This document shows, in pieces, positions 23,326-33,062 of a stretch of 64,000 nt of DNA. The stretch comes from Mesodorylaimus sp. YZB2_4. Lineage: Eukaryota > Nematoda > Enoplea > Dorylaimida > Dorylaimidae. The stretch is taken from assembly GCA_030248295.1 (NCBI GenBank), contig JASANH010001516.1, forward strand, positions 62,001 to 126,000, written 5' to 3'. Below the pieces are notes generated by a model that was given only the letters and a program-made list of their open reading frames with translations, made no database searches and had not been told where the DNA came from. How positions within the stretch are numbered: position 1 is the first letter of the stretch; every line of letters begins with the position of its first letter. Made by a program: the position numbers and the translations under genes.

Positions 23326-24206
23326 GCAAGTTGGGAAAGGCGCCTCCCGTGCAGCAGAACGTGATTAAGGCCAGCTACTACCAGGTAAGCTCGCGTGCTC
23401 AGCTGTCTGACAGCCGCTGACGATTATGGGTTTCAGATCGTGAACGCCCCCAAGGACGAGCAACGGACCTCCATGCTGATCTCGACCTCCTTGGCGGGGC
23501 ACATGGCTTGCAAATCCCTTTTAGCCAACTTGACGCACCTGGGTGCGGCGGGTCATCCGGCGGCGAGGGCCTGATCGAAGACCTGACCAACATCCCGCTC
23601 ATCGGTACGAACGTGGCCGAACTAGATCGAGAGAAGAGCGTGGCCATGACGTTGCGGTCGATCAACCAGCAAGACCCTATGGCCGTCTCCTTCCGGTAAG
23701 TCTCTCGGTCCTCGCACCCTCCTCAAAAGAGCATGCTCTCATTTCAGTACCATCATCGACAAGAGCACAGCCCAGCCAGCCCCGACCTCCGGCAAGCAAT
23801 CTCGGCACACTCAATTCGGCTTCCCCCCGTGACGGCGTCCCCCGCCACTGCCAGTAACAAGTCTCCTGTTGCGGTCAGTGCCCCTGGTGGCGAGATGAAC
23901 TTCCTGGAGGTGTTCGAGGTAAGGACTCCGTTAAGCGAGACGAGGCTGTGTCGGCTCTTTTCAGAAACTGAAGCAGATGGGTCAGGGCGTGACGGTGCCG
24001 ATCTAGATGCTGGACGCCGAGTTCGCGCAGTTGGTGAGCGGCAACGCGGCCACGGCGGACAAAGTGAACCAGGCCAAGGCCCAGCTGAAGACAAAGGCCA
24101 AGACAAGTGTGACTTCCACCCTCTGCGCGGGTGGGGGAGCCTACACGGGTCTCTGCTGGTACGAATCACTCACTGCGCGGTCCCAATACCCAGACGATAG
24201 TAATGC
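23270..24206 (+). pseudogene. Unrecognised multi-exon gene, disrupted
   Basis: Plus-strand exons with good splice sites can be joined: about 23270-23382 (donor GTAAGC), 23436-23697 (acceptor TTTCAG, donor GTAAGT), 23747-23919 (TTTCAG, GTAAGG) and from 23965 (TTTTCAG). Peptides include YRKLGKAPPVQQNVIKASYY, TSMLISTSLAGHMACKSLLA, EDLTNIPLIGTNVAELDREK and GGEMNFLEVFE. I do not recognise the family. The frame breaks between LTHLG and EGLIEDL near 23545-23575, and an in-frame TAG stands at 24004-24006 with open coding-like sequence (MLDAEFAQL...) continuing after it. The 5' part overlaps the opposite-strand LIM remnant, so one of the two readings near 23270-23325 may be chance. Confidence 0.4.
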
Positions 24207-25394
24207 ACAGAGTTTACTATGCCGGGTAGCGGACACCTCCACGACAGATCGGTCGAACACAAATACTCCAGCGGGAAATAATATACGTAGGAGAACAAGC
24301 CGGACCTAGTAGCCTAACACGGCCGTACTAGACGGAATCACCAACGTGAACTGAGGACTTCGAGGCCACACCGTGTCAGGTGGGCCGATGGCCTAAAACC
24401 AGTACGGAGAGATACCGGTTTGATCTGCCTAGATCTGACCCTGTGCCGGGAGGGCTGAACACGAGGAAGTACTAACACGTGCTGGAAACACACGTGCCAT
24501 GCGAATGAGGGTGGAGGTACCACTTGCACAGAGAGGTGCGGGTTACACAAGGGTCAAGTCTCGTTCTCCATCATCCAAGCAGTGTTCATGAATATGTTCG
24601 GCTCGAAGCTAGGCCTGCCTGTCAAGTGATCTGTGATCGATGATGTGTCTCAGTGGTGACTGTGCATGCAATGTCAGTCTAATGAGAGTGAGTTCTGTGT
24701 GTCAAGAGAACCGGGTGAACGAGTTGGGTTCCACACGTGCAGGTCAAGGCGGCGCGATGGTGCAGTGGTTCGACGTTCGTCCCTGGCAACGGAGGCTGGT
24801 TTGTGAAACTACGAACTCAGCTGACCTTGCGGGTCTGGCGGTTGGTGATATCCCAGTTGCTTCACTCTCGATGAGTGGAGAAAGGTCTCAAGGGCTGGTG
24901 TGACTAACTGGGGAAGGGCGATTTCAGGGCGGTTACAGCGATTGTGTATCCCTCAACGCCATTGCATACCACGATGTGAAAACACCCGACTCTCTCCAAA
25001 CATCAGAACTTAACGCATCTGATCTGTTGATCCAATGGTCTGCGTGGGCCAAGTTGATTTCACAGGGCCTTACTCAAAGCAGGCACCAAAACAATTCCAA
25101 AAAACAAGCCTCTGCAACCAGTGAAGTGGACATGCAATGTGGATTTGCTGGTGCTCACTCACTCCACGCCTGATAATTTTTGTAAACATACTTGTCCCTC
25201 GACGCACTCAGGCGCAGGTAATGTGTATCTTCGTCAGGCAGACGTCGATAGACCAGCAGAGAGATGCAATGTCATCACGTGACAGTGCCGCCTGGCTGCG
25301 CCACATGTTCGTCGGATTGCGCAAACTCACGATGTGACGATGCGAAATGCTATGCCCTAACACGGGCGTATTGTGCACGCTCACCATAGCCCCA
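24207..25394. other. Intergenic, upstream of p62
   Basis: No gene seen. It contains a SINE at about 24750-25060 and then leads into the p62 promoter. Confidence 0.5.
24750..25060 (+). repeat. tRNA-headed SINE, family B, copy 1
   Basis: The head GCGCGATGGTGCAGTGGTTC resembles box A and is followed by a long shared body: GATGAGTGGAGAAAGGTCTC, AAGGGCTGGTGTGAC, GGGGAAGGG, CAGCGATTGTGTATC. The same body is at about 32005-32275. The two copies are on the same strand and each precedes a gene. Confidence 0.7.
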
Positions 25395-25402
25395 TTCTAG
25401 AA
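25395..25402 (+). promoter_or_regulatory. Heat-shock-element-like motif upstream of p62
   Basis: TTCTAGAA fits the inverted nTTCnnGAAn unit bound by HSF, with a further GAA nearby at about 25421. It stands about 40 nt upstream of the TATA box. A stress-responsive p62 promoter would be sensible, but only the motif is seen. Confidence 0.45.
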
Positions 25403-25436
25403 CATAGCGGTGGGCTCCAGAACCTCCGCTCGTCGC

Positions 25437-25444
25437 GTATAAAA
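25437..25444 (+). promoter_or_regulatory. TATA box of p62
   Basis: TATAAAAG, with an initiator-like TTCACTC about 30 nt downstream (around 25466) and the start codon at 25535. This gives a compact promoter and a 5' UTR of roughly 70 nt. Confidence 0.6.
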
Positions 25445-25534
25445 GCAGGCCGCTTCGACGAGCTGTTCACTCTCAATTTGTGTACCTGGTGAAAGCTACT
25501 CTGAACTTACTAGCCAAGACAGTTTATCTCAACG

Positions 25535-26752
25535 ATGGCTTACGTTCCAGTGAAAGTATATCGAAACAATGAAATCCGTCGGTTCATTTTGGAAAGCGGA
25601 GGAAACCAACATTTCTCCTTTCAAACCTTGTTGAACCATATTCGTCAAGTGTATCCAAATTTGGACACGACTGCTCTGCGGGTCACCTGGAAGGACACGG
25701 ATGGCGAGCAGATCGTCATGTCCACTGACCTGGAGCTGATGGACGCCGTGCGCAGTCTCCCGTCCAATGATCAAATGCTGCGCCTCCAACTGGCCGATTC
25801 GGCTGCTGAACCCGAAGTGATGGTCATCGAGCAGCAACAACAGCAGCATGAGGAACCAGAGCAAGAGCAGACGGACACTGAGGGGGACCCCACCCGTCAC
25901 CGCCACGTATACTGCGACGGATGCCAAGGCGACATTTGCGGTATCAGGTACAAATGCCTGACCTGTCCCGACTACGACCTGTGCCCCAAGTGTATCGACC
26001 AATCTCTGCACGACGAGCACCCAATGATCCGCATCGCCTCGCCCAAAGACAAGACTTGGAAGACAGCATTCTTGGCCGCCCAGGCACCCTTTCCGTTTCC
26101 ACATTGGCGCGGTCAACACCGCCACGGCCCATTCCCGTTCCTCACCATGCCGCATCCGCCTTCGCACGCTCAAGCACCACCGCCACCGCCCGGTCCAGCC
26201 CCTCCGCCCATGGGACCACCACCAGGATTTTCTCATGGCTATCGGCATGGATCGGGTCGGTGCCACCATCATAGAGGACGACACTGCCAAGCCTGGGCTG
26301 GGGTGCGTCCAGGGAAAGAGGAAAAGAAATCCGATCAAAACAATGTGCAAGAAGGATCGAAAGAACAAGCGCCATTGTTCGACGCGCAGCAGTTTGGACG
26401 CGATTTGAACGAGGCCATCACATCCATGCTGACTGTATTCGGCATTCCAACACAGAACCAGTCTGAGGCCCAACCCCAGGAAACGGCTGCTGCATCCAGT
26501 CCAAGTGGCGAAACTACTTCTCCCTCTGCGAGTGCTTCAGTGACCCATCCTGGTAAGTCCACTCTGTCCCGCCCTCTGCTTTTTGGTTCGTCATCTAGCC
26601 TCTTTTCAGACCCGAAAATCGCCGCTGCTTTGAATTACATGTTGGCCATGGGTTACACGAACGACGGCGGGTGGTTGACTAAGCTGCTAGAGGAGAAACA
26701 TGGAGACATCTCCGCCGTACTCGATGTGCTACACCCTCGCCCTGCTCACTGA
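25535..26752 (+). CDS. sqstm1: p62/sequestosome-1 selective autophagy receptor
   Basis: p62 polymerises through PB1, binds ubiquitin through UBA and delivers cargo to autophagosomes. The PB1 domain (about 1-86) has the basic face (KVYRNNEIRR) and an acidic OPCA motif (WKDTDGEQ...DLELMDA), so head-to-tail polymerisation should be possible. A ZZ zinc finger (about 124-165) follows: YCDGCQGDICGIRYKCLTC and YDLCPKC. After a Pro/His-rich linker comes a UBA domain with the MGYTNDGGWLTKLL helix. An intron at 26553-26609 (57 nt, GTAAGT...TTTTCAG) is in frame and free of stops, so retention would add 19 residues; the spliced product is 386 residues, similar to the family. I see no acidic-flanked WxxL/I LIR motif in the linker. 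The start follows a TATA promoter. Confidence 0.92.
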   Translation: MAYVPVKVYRNNEIRRFILESGGNQHFSFQTLLNHIRQVYPNLDTTALRVTWKDTDGEQIVMSTDLELMDAVRSLPSNDQMLRLQLADSAAEPEVMVIEQQQQQHEEPEQEQTDTEGDPTRHRHVYCDGCQGDICGIRYKCLTCPDYDLCPKCIDQSLHDEHPMIRIASPKDKTWKTAFLAAQAPFPFPHWRGQHRHGPFPFLTMPHPPSHAQAPPPPPGPAPPPMGPPPGFSHGYRHGSGRCHHHRGRHCQAWAGVRPGKEEKKSDQNNVQEGSKEQAPLFDAQQFGRDLNEAITSMLTVFGIPTQNQSEAQPQETAAASSPSGETTSPSASASVTHPGKSTLSRPLLFGSSSSLFSDPKIAAALNYMLAMGYTNDGGWLTKLLEEKHGDISAVLDVLHPRPAH

Positions 26753-27023
26753 AGGATGGACGTGTTGGGGAAGGGAGATTTTGGATGATAGGCAAAGCTT
26801 GAGTTCGGGAGCGTTGGAGCAATTTTAGTTGGCGGAAAAAGATCATATGTTTGTTGGTGTGTACGTCGTGTAGTGGCACAGAATTTGTGGTGTAATGGTA
26901 TACTTTAGTGTACAGCATATGTTATACCCGATAATGACTATTATCCACAACATTTTCAAACTTGTATTATGAAGTCATTTTTGTCATGTTGTGCCGTGGC
27001 TTACTCATGTAACTGTTTTAACA

Positions 27024-27029
27024 AATAAA
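27024..27029 (+). terminator. Poly(A) signal of p62
   Basis: AATAAA on the coding strand 272 nt after the p62 stop. Confidence 0.6.
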
Positions 27030-27360
27030 ATAATAGCCCAAACTTGTTTGGCTTATTGAGTTTGAGGTTTAGCATAGTGAAAATTGATGGGAGGATCAAG
27101 TTTTTAGGGAAGCACAGCCCCTGATAATGAATGATGGCGGCATCAGAAGGACAGCTGATGTGTTAAATATAAGTAAGTTGGGGTGGAAAGTATAGTGGCG
27201 CCACGGTACACGGGCTCCTTTTTGTGGGCCGAAGCCCGTTTTTTTTCTTGTTAGACTAAATTTTTAGGAAAGACTGACAAAAACGAGACACGGAACTCAC
27301 GACATAGGAAACCTAGGAGAGAGGAGGGGTAAATTCCATTTATCCTCCTTTTTCACAGCT

Positions 27361-29064
27361 CTTGTTGCCCGAAAAACATGCCATTGTTCCAAGAGATACC
27401 GCTTTAGCATTGACGAAAAGCAGTAGAGGAGAAGGAGAACTTTTCTGCCCGTCGTTCTTTATATAAATGGTATTTGGCCAAAAGCACAATTGTGTTTAGC
27501 CTATACTGCACTTCCGAAGCACACAGCAGTTGCATAAAACCAAAGATTAGATGTTCTGGTGTCCATACAAGGTCGACTTGCTCATGCCTCTCGAAGTGAG
27601 TAAGTATCTCATGCCACACAGTCATGGACCATGGGCACAAAACTAGCATATGCTGGATGCCATCCTTTTCCGCTCCGCAAGCGTAACATTCACTTGATGC
27701 TATCATATCCCATTGATGCTCTTTAGCTGGGGATGCCAAAACTCTACGCAGAACTTTGAATTAACAAAAACCTTATCTTATTCGGCATCCCTAGGTCCCT
27801 CGGTAAGCACCAGCTTCGTGGCCACTGCCAGTCCGCTACTGGTGGGTATAAGGTAAACCATTTCAGCTGTCCAGCTGCTTCTTTACGTTGACTGGCCATG
27901 TAATTTTTGTTCGCTGTCTCTGCCCACTTGGCTGCACGAGCCTGTCGGAAATGGTCAGCGTTGTTGCTACTGGAATCATAGTTACATTTCCGTGCAGCTG
28001 GAGTTGCTGTAATAATACGGATGTACAAGAAATAGGTCAGCTTATTTTCCACAAGTGCTGATAGATCCCGCCATGGGCGTGCACGCCCACGCTCATCAAA
28101 CCAATTGATAACCCGAGCCAATGGTCCATCACGCAGCCATTTATAGTAAACACTCCTACCACCAATAACTATAAATCGATTTTTGCATACTAACTGAGAT
28201 GCGACAATTTCTGGGGTATCAAGCTCACAAACAGGTGAGTTTTACCCGTCGATAAACCTCCAAAATACTCGAGTAGAAGTCAGGAAGTTGAATATCAAGT
28301 TTCGCCATTTCGAAATCGCAGGTCAAGAGAAATTAATCCACCGACCCGGTGTGTATGCTGAAAGCCAATTTTGGTCCAAAGTGCCATTGGATTACGCAGA
28401 AGACGGTCAAGCCATGACAGTCTAAGGCTGAGAACCGTTATCCCGATATCTGGTGCCTTGACACCACCCCCACTGTAAGGCTGGACTATCACATCTCTCC
28501 TGACCTTCGTAATCTGACATTCCCATATGAAGTTGCGGATCATATCCCTAAGAGCCGTCAAGCTTGATACAGGAATTACTAAATTCATCAACGGGTATAC
28601 TATGTAATAGAGCACCGATTAGTTGGTTCCAGACCAGCACTTTACCATAGACGCCTTTCCTTCCATTCTGCCACGAGTCTTTTAGCCTTATTGATTTTTT
28701 CGTCAAAATTCTGCCTAGTCATAACGGCGCTGTTATACAATTAGGATATTCCCGAAATTTTGATTTCATTCACTGACTCTACGTTTTGTGGTCTATCGAT
28801 TTCGTCGTGCCTCGCTCCCAAACCAAGGCACTTTGTTTTTCCTTTAGCGAGTTCGAGACCACTGACATTCCCAAAATTATGCAGCACTTCGAAAGCAGCC
28901 GTATCCTCTAGCAGCTTGCCGTATCCTCTAGAAAAAGATTGGTATCATAACCACAGCCGTTCACTGTAACTCCACGGATATCCGGATTGGATTGCAGTGT
29001 TGTAGTCATATAATCAACTGCAATTATGAACAGATAAGGAGACAGTGGGCGAAGCCCGTTTTTG
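27361..29064 (-). mobile_element. Decayed non-LTR retrotransposon (LINE), 3' part of ORF2
   Basis: On the minus strand the sequence begins inside a reverse transcriptase at the PLSPYLFIIAVDYMTTTL motif (about 29050) and continues through a damaged YADD-type site (GYDTNLFLED, near 28950) and GLELAKGKTKCLGLG. It then passes through the post-RT region with WLDRLLRNP and NFIWECQ (28295-28615) and a zinc-binding-RVT-like domain (CYACGAEKDGIQHMLVLCPW, 27404-27739). A short tandem duplication of CTAGAGGATACGGC near 28905-28935 and several frame breaks show that it is dead. The 5' part is missing, as is usual for LINE copies. Confidence 0.8.
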
Positions 29065-29079
29065 CCTATAGCCAGTCAG

Positions 29080-29320
29080 CAGTCAAACCTTACAAGTAAG
29101 GTTGTGAGATCATCAGCACACAGCAGGGTCCCCTACATGTCTCCAATAGGAGACCCTCCAAGCGAGAGCATCCTGGACTGCACACCGACTTCCGACAGTC
29201 CTTTATCTTCGCCGTCTCCTCCGCACCTACACCGTCTCCATTGTACACTCGGAGCACCTTCGTCGTCTTCCCAAATATGCACCAGTTGCGTGGAGGGGAC
29301 GCTCACGAACATTCAGTGAT
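29080..29320 (-). repeat. SINE family A, truncated copy
   Basis: On the minus strand this holds CAGTCCAGGATGCTCTCGCT followed by GTCTCCTATTGGAGAC, matching the tail of the copies at 6918 and 9545. It abuts the broken 5' end of the LINE remnant. Confidence 0.6.
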
Positions 29321-29544
29321 GCGTGGTATATTGTATTACGCCCAGCCGTCCCGCGTCTAGGCTCCGTGTGCCTAGACCCTGAGGAACTTGATGCAAGCGG
29401 ATCCACTAACAAGTAAGTCCTTCCCCTTCATACTGTACATTACATTCTCTGGCCAGCTGGCCGTTTGTCATTCCTGTTCTCGTCGCCCTGTCGATTGGTC
29501 GGTTGTGGATTTGCTCTCGCTCACGACTACAGTAGCTCTGGAGA

Positions 29545-30174
29545 ATGCGGATCCCAATGAAGATGCTGGGCAGCAAGGCCGTGTTCGACGTCGAAGCCGA
29601 ACCGAGCGATACCGTCCGACAGTTGAAAGACAAGGTGCGAACCCGGCTGCCAGGCATCAAAAGCGCGGACCACATCCACTTGCTTTATTCGGGCGAATGG
29701 TTGGCCGAGCAGCGACGGCTGTCTGATGTGGGCATCGATGGTCGAATGTACGTGGGCGTGGATGTCACATCTCGCATCGGTCCCTCCATCAGCTTTTCTA
29801 CGAGCCATGCAACTGGCAGGAAATCTACGGGCAGGGCCGTGGCGACCATGAATATCAGCAAGCATGTTTCCAAGCAAGCAGGCGTGCCGGCGGCGAAGCA
29901 GGGCGAACCCGACGACGAGCCAGAAGCCGACGAAGCGACGGACATTTTCGAAGTGTTCCGACTGGTGACCAACAAATATCAGCGACTGTGCGGTAAGGCC
30001 GAAGCATCGCCCAAGAGTCGACAACCGACAGCCAAGTGGGCATTGACAGCCGAGCACCTGGGTCAGTTGGACACGCTTTTCGAGATGGGCTTCCCGAGGG
30101 CCGTCGCCGTCCAGGTCTACGTGGCGTGCGAAATGAACATCATGGCCGCCGTCGACGTCCTCTTGCAAGAGTGA
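29545..30174 (+). CDS. Ubiquitin-like/UBA domain protein
   Basis: A 209-residue protein with an N-terminal ubiquitin-like fold (about 1-76: FDVEAEPSDTVRQLKDKVR, LLYSGEWLAEQRRLSDVGI) and a C-terminal UBA domain (about 168-208: LGQLDTLFEMGFPRAVAVQV ... AAVDVLLQE). This UBL-UBA arrangement is typical of proteasome shuttle factors, which bring ubiquitinated clients to the 26S proteasome. The middle segment (about 80-165) is Lys/Pro/Glu-rich with a short helix TDIFEVFRLV; there are no STI1 repeats as in ubiquilins and no XPC-binding domain as in Rad23, so the exact family is not settled. The initiator could be M1, M5 or M7. An upstream non-coding or coding exon is possible because the ATG lies only a few bases after a CTCTGGAG stretch. 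Confidence 0.75.
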   Translation: MRIPMKMLGSKAVFDVEAEPSDTVRQLKDKVRTRLPGIKSADHIHLLYSGEWLAEQRRLSDVGIDGRMYVGVDVTSRIGPSISFSTSHATGRKSTGRAVATMNISKHVSKQAGVPAAKQGEPDDEPEADEATDIFEVFRLVTNKYQRLCGKAEASPKSRQPTAKWALTAEHLGQLDTLFEMGFPRAVAVQVYVACEMNIMAAVDVLLQE

Positions 30175-32387
30175 TCAATCTGGAGGTGATCGAATGATCA
30201 GGTGATCATGCGTGCGTGCGTGAGGTGTTTGAGCTGCGCAGCTGGTGTGACTTTTTGACGCTCATTACTAGTAAAGAATTATCGTGTGGGAAAATTTCCA
30301 GGCCTCAGTCATAACATAACAAGTTTCAGGCGGCGTAAACTAACTCCCCGCGCCGCTTGAATTGAAACTGTCTACGAAGATCCTGCGCTAGCATGTAATT
30401 GAGCACCCAAAACAATGTCGCCGATTAGGCCAAGACTTGGAATAACGGCTGACGAGTATTTAGGCTGAGAACTAAATACGAAGACGAGCACTAACGTGTG
30501 GGAACAAAACATGTTGATACGCTGTCCCAATCAGGAACAGGAGAAACTCACGGCCTCACCATGCCATAACACTTTCTAGTAAGCCAACAATAAAAAAGTG
30601 TTGCAGTCGTTCAAAATTTAAATTTACCGTATTTTAAATAAGAAAGCTCAAGTGCTGGGGGCTTCACGTACCCACAGCCTGCACTCGTGGCCGTGGGTGC
30701 CTGAAGTTTTTTCTCATTTGGAGCCATCCATAAAGAACGTCCAGGAAACGAATCAGGCAAAATACTTGCAGTGCACACACCGAGCAAGCTACCTCGAGTC
30801 AAACGGGCTTCATCATACGAATTGCACTCTAGGTTTCTTCCAATGGTCTTCAGATCTACATATACCGTCAGCTGGAATCCAGCTTGTCCAGTATCTTGGC
30901 AACACCGTTGACCCAGTCTGGTAGTGGCGAACCATGTTCTGTCATGTGGCCTATAGGCCAGAAATCCAATTATTTCGATCCAGGGTGCTTTTTTACATAC
31001 TCGAAGAAACTTGGATTCATTAGGTCACAGCCCCTGCTCCGCTGTGAATTGAATTTGCTGTAGAATGAGTTGGTGCGGCCGCTTTGAATACCTTATTATA
31101 TTTTGGACAAGGGCTCACGCAGTGGCCTTCAGAAGACATGGGTTCAGTGAGGACTGGCGGCCTGATCTGTGACATCGTACATAATCATCTTCGACGGGGA
31201 CTGAGCGGATGAGCACAGGCTGCCAGTCCAGTTTTGAATTCCACACTTGGTCGTTTAGTGGAGGATAGAGACCAGCCAAATTGGAGCGGCGCTTTGAAGG
31301 GCTCGTGCAAACGGCAATGCTCTACTGTCGAGCCGCGCATTAGTTCTTGCCTTATGGCCTTGGCCCTTTACTTCAGAGTACACATATTGCAGGCTCAGTA
31401 AGCTGTAATATAGTTTCCTCAGGTATAGAGCTATCGATAGAATGAAACCCGACAGTGAAATCTCTAGATAGGCTGAATTCACATATTATCCAAGCAAATA
31501 TTTACAGTACATTGCTCCTAGCAGTCACATGGCAAGTCCAAGTAGGTGTGAATTAGCCTATTGAACTACTGGTTTGCCAAACATTATCATTTCTCAATTG
31601 TCTGGGAAACCTACGTCAGCTGGTTTGCTTACTTATTGTATCACATGATGGCTTTGCTGGCGTTTTGAGAGACTATTGAAGATGGAAGTACCCGATCAGA
31701 AAATTCCTGTCCAAAAAACCCTCTGACATGACCTTGTACCCCTCGAGAGCCAACAAAGAGCAAACTGGCACGCAACCGCAACTGCAAACTGGACTTTGTT
31801 TTTGGAATGTGGTCGTTTCAAGGGACTGGGCAGGATCGCATGCACCCTGTCACAGATGCATACTCGCAGACTGTTCGAAGCGATCAGGTTTTAATGCAGG
31901 CGTTGACACCAATACTAAACCAAAACGGTGACATGGTCTTGGCGCAATCGCGCAACTTTTAATTACTTTATTGAAGCTGGTGAAAATAAGGCCAGAAGGA
32001 AGGTGTGACAATGTGCGTTCGTCCCTAGAGACGGAGATCGGTTCGTGAAACCACAAACCTCAGCTGACCTCTCAGCTCAGGTGGTTGGTGACTCACTTGG
32101 CAATGTTGTCGATGCTTCACTCACGATGAGTGGAGAAATGTCTCAAGGGCTGGTGTGACACTCTGGGGAAGGGGCAAAGCTAACAGCGATTGTGTATCGC
32201 TCAAAGCACCCGACTTTCTCCGAACATCTGGACTTTACACGTCTGATCTGTTTCCACTGGTTTGCGTTGGGTCGAGTGTAATCTTGACAGTGCCTTCGTC
32301 CGAAACGGTGGTGTTTTGAAAGTCGGTATATCGTGTGTAAGAAATCCTCGCAGAGTCGTTTTAAAGGTCAACTAGTCAAATATCGTC
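30175..32387. other. Intergenic, UBL-UBA gene to REEP5
   Basis: No supported gene across 2.2 kb. Open frames are below 95 codons and have no domains. It ends with SINE copy B2 just upstream of REEP5. Confidence 0.5.
32005..32275 (+). repeat. SINE family B, copy 2
   Basis: It shares GCGTTCGTCCCT, GATGAGTGGAGAAATGTCTC, AAGGGCTGGTGTGAC, GGGGAAGGG and CAGCGATTGTGTATCGCTCA with the copy at 24750-25060, in the same order and orientation. The 5' tRNA-like head is partly missing. Confidence 0.7.
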
Positions 32388-33061
32388 ATGGCCAAGGTGA
32401 AGGAGCAGTTGCAGAACGAGTTAAGCACATTCTTGCAACAGTAAGTCTTTTTAAAACTATATTTCAAACTCGACAAAATTCGTTTTTAGGGAGGATCGTC
32501 TGATTCCGAGATTCCTGGCCAATCTGGAGAAGTCGACCAAGTTGAAGCGCGAGAGTTTTGTGTACGTGTTCTTCTGCATCGTCTCGGTCTATCTAGTTGT
32601 TGGTCATGGAGCCGAGCTGGTCTGCAATTTCATCGGATTCGCATATCCATCCTACGCTTCGTGTAAGTAGGCTTATTGTGTGACGCAATCCTGATTGGGA
32701 GGCTCGTCGGCCCTCATTTTAGTCATAGCCCTAGAATCGGAGGACAAGTCGGACGACACACAATGGCTGACCTACTGGACCGTATTCGGCACAATCTCGC
32801 TAATCGATTTCGCCTCACGGAAGATAATGATTGTCTTTCCCTTCTATTGGCTGGCCAAGTACATCTTCCTCCTCTGGCTCTACCTGCCCACCTTTCGTGG
32901 AGCCGAATATTTGCACAGGACTGTCTTCGGTCCCATGTTCAAACGTTTGCACCCAGACGTCGACAATACTACTGCCGACGTAAGGGCCTCCTTTTCATGT
33001 CCTTTGCTCAATTTTTTGTAAAAATCTAAGGATTCTGCAGGTGATACAATCAGCTCAATAA
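32388..33061 (+). CDS. REEP5/6 (DP1/Yop1) ER-shaping protein
   Basis: Reticulon-like hairpin membrane protein that bends and stabilises tubular ER. Exons 32388-32440, 32490-32662, 32723-32979 and 33041-33061 join in frame to a 167-residue protein, the normal length for REEP5/6. Hydrophobic hairpins at about 40-70 and 88-130 flank the family signature ALESEDKSDDTQWLTYW, and the C-terminal amphipathic part is PTFRGAEYLHRTVFGPMFKR. All introns are short (49-61 nt). The stop codon lies inside an AATAAA (33057-33062), so the 3' UTR may be very short. The start follows a purine-rich context (GTCATGG) and matches the conserved N terminus. Confidence 0.92.
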
Positions 33062-33062
33062 A
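33057..33062 (+). terminator. AATAAA overlapping the REEP5 stop codon
   Basis: The coding sequence ends CAA TAA followed by A, so the TAA stop (33059-33061) is embedded in a canonical AATAAA hexamer. If used, cleavage would fall only 10-30 nt after the stop. Confidence 0.5.

Noticed and set aside
25529..26473. 314-codon minus-strand open frame across p62
   Set aside because: It is the antisense shadow of the p62 coding exon; it has no domains, and p62 has complete PB1, ZZ and UBA features on the plus strand.
29527..30168. 213-codon minus-strand frame across the UBL-UBA gene
   Set aside because: Antisense shadow in GC-rich coding sequence; the peptide is compositionally odd and matches nothing.
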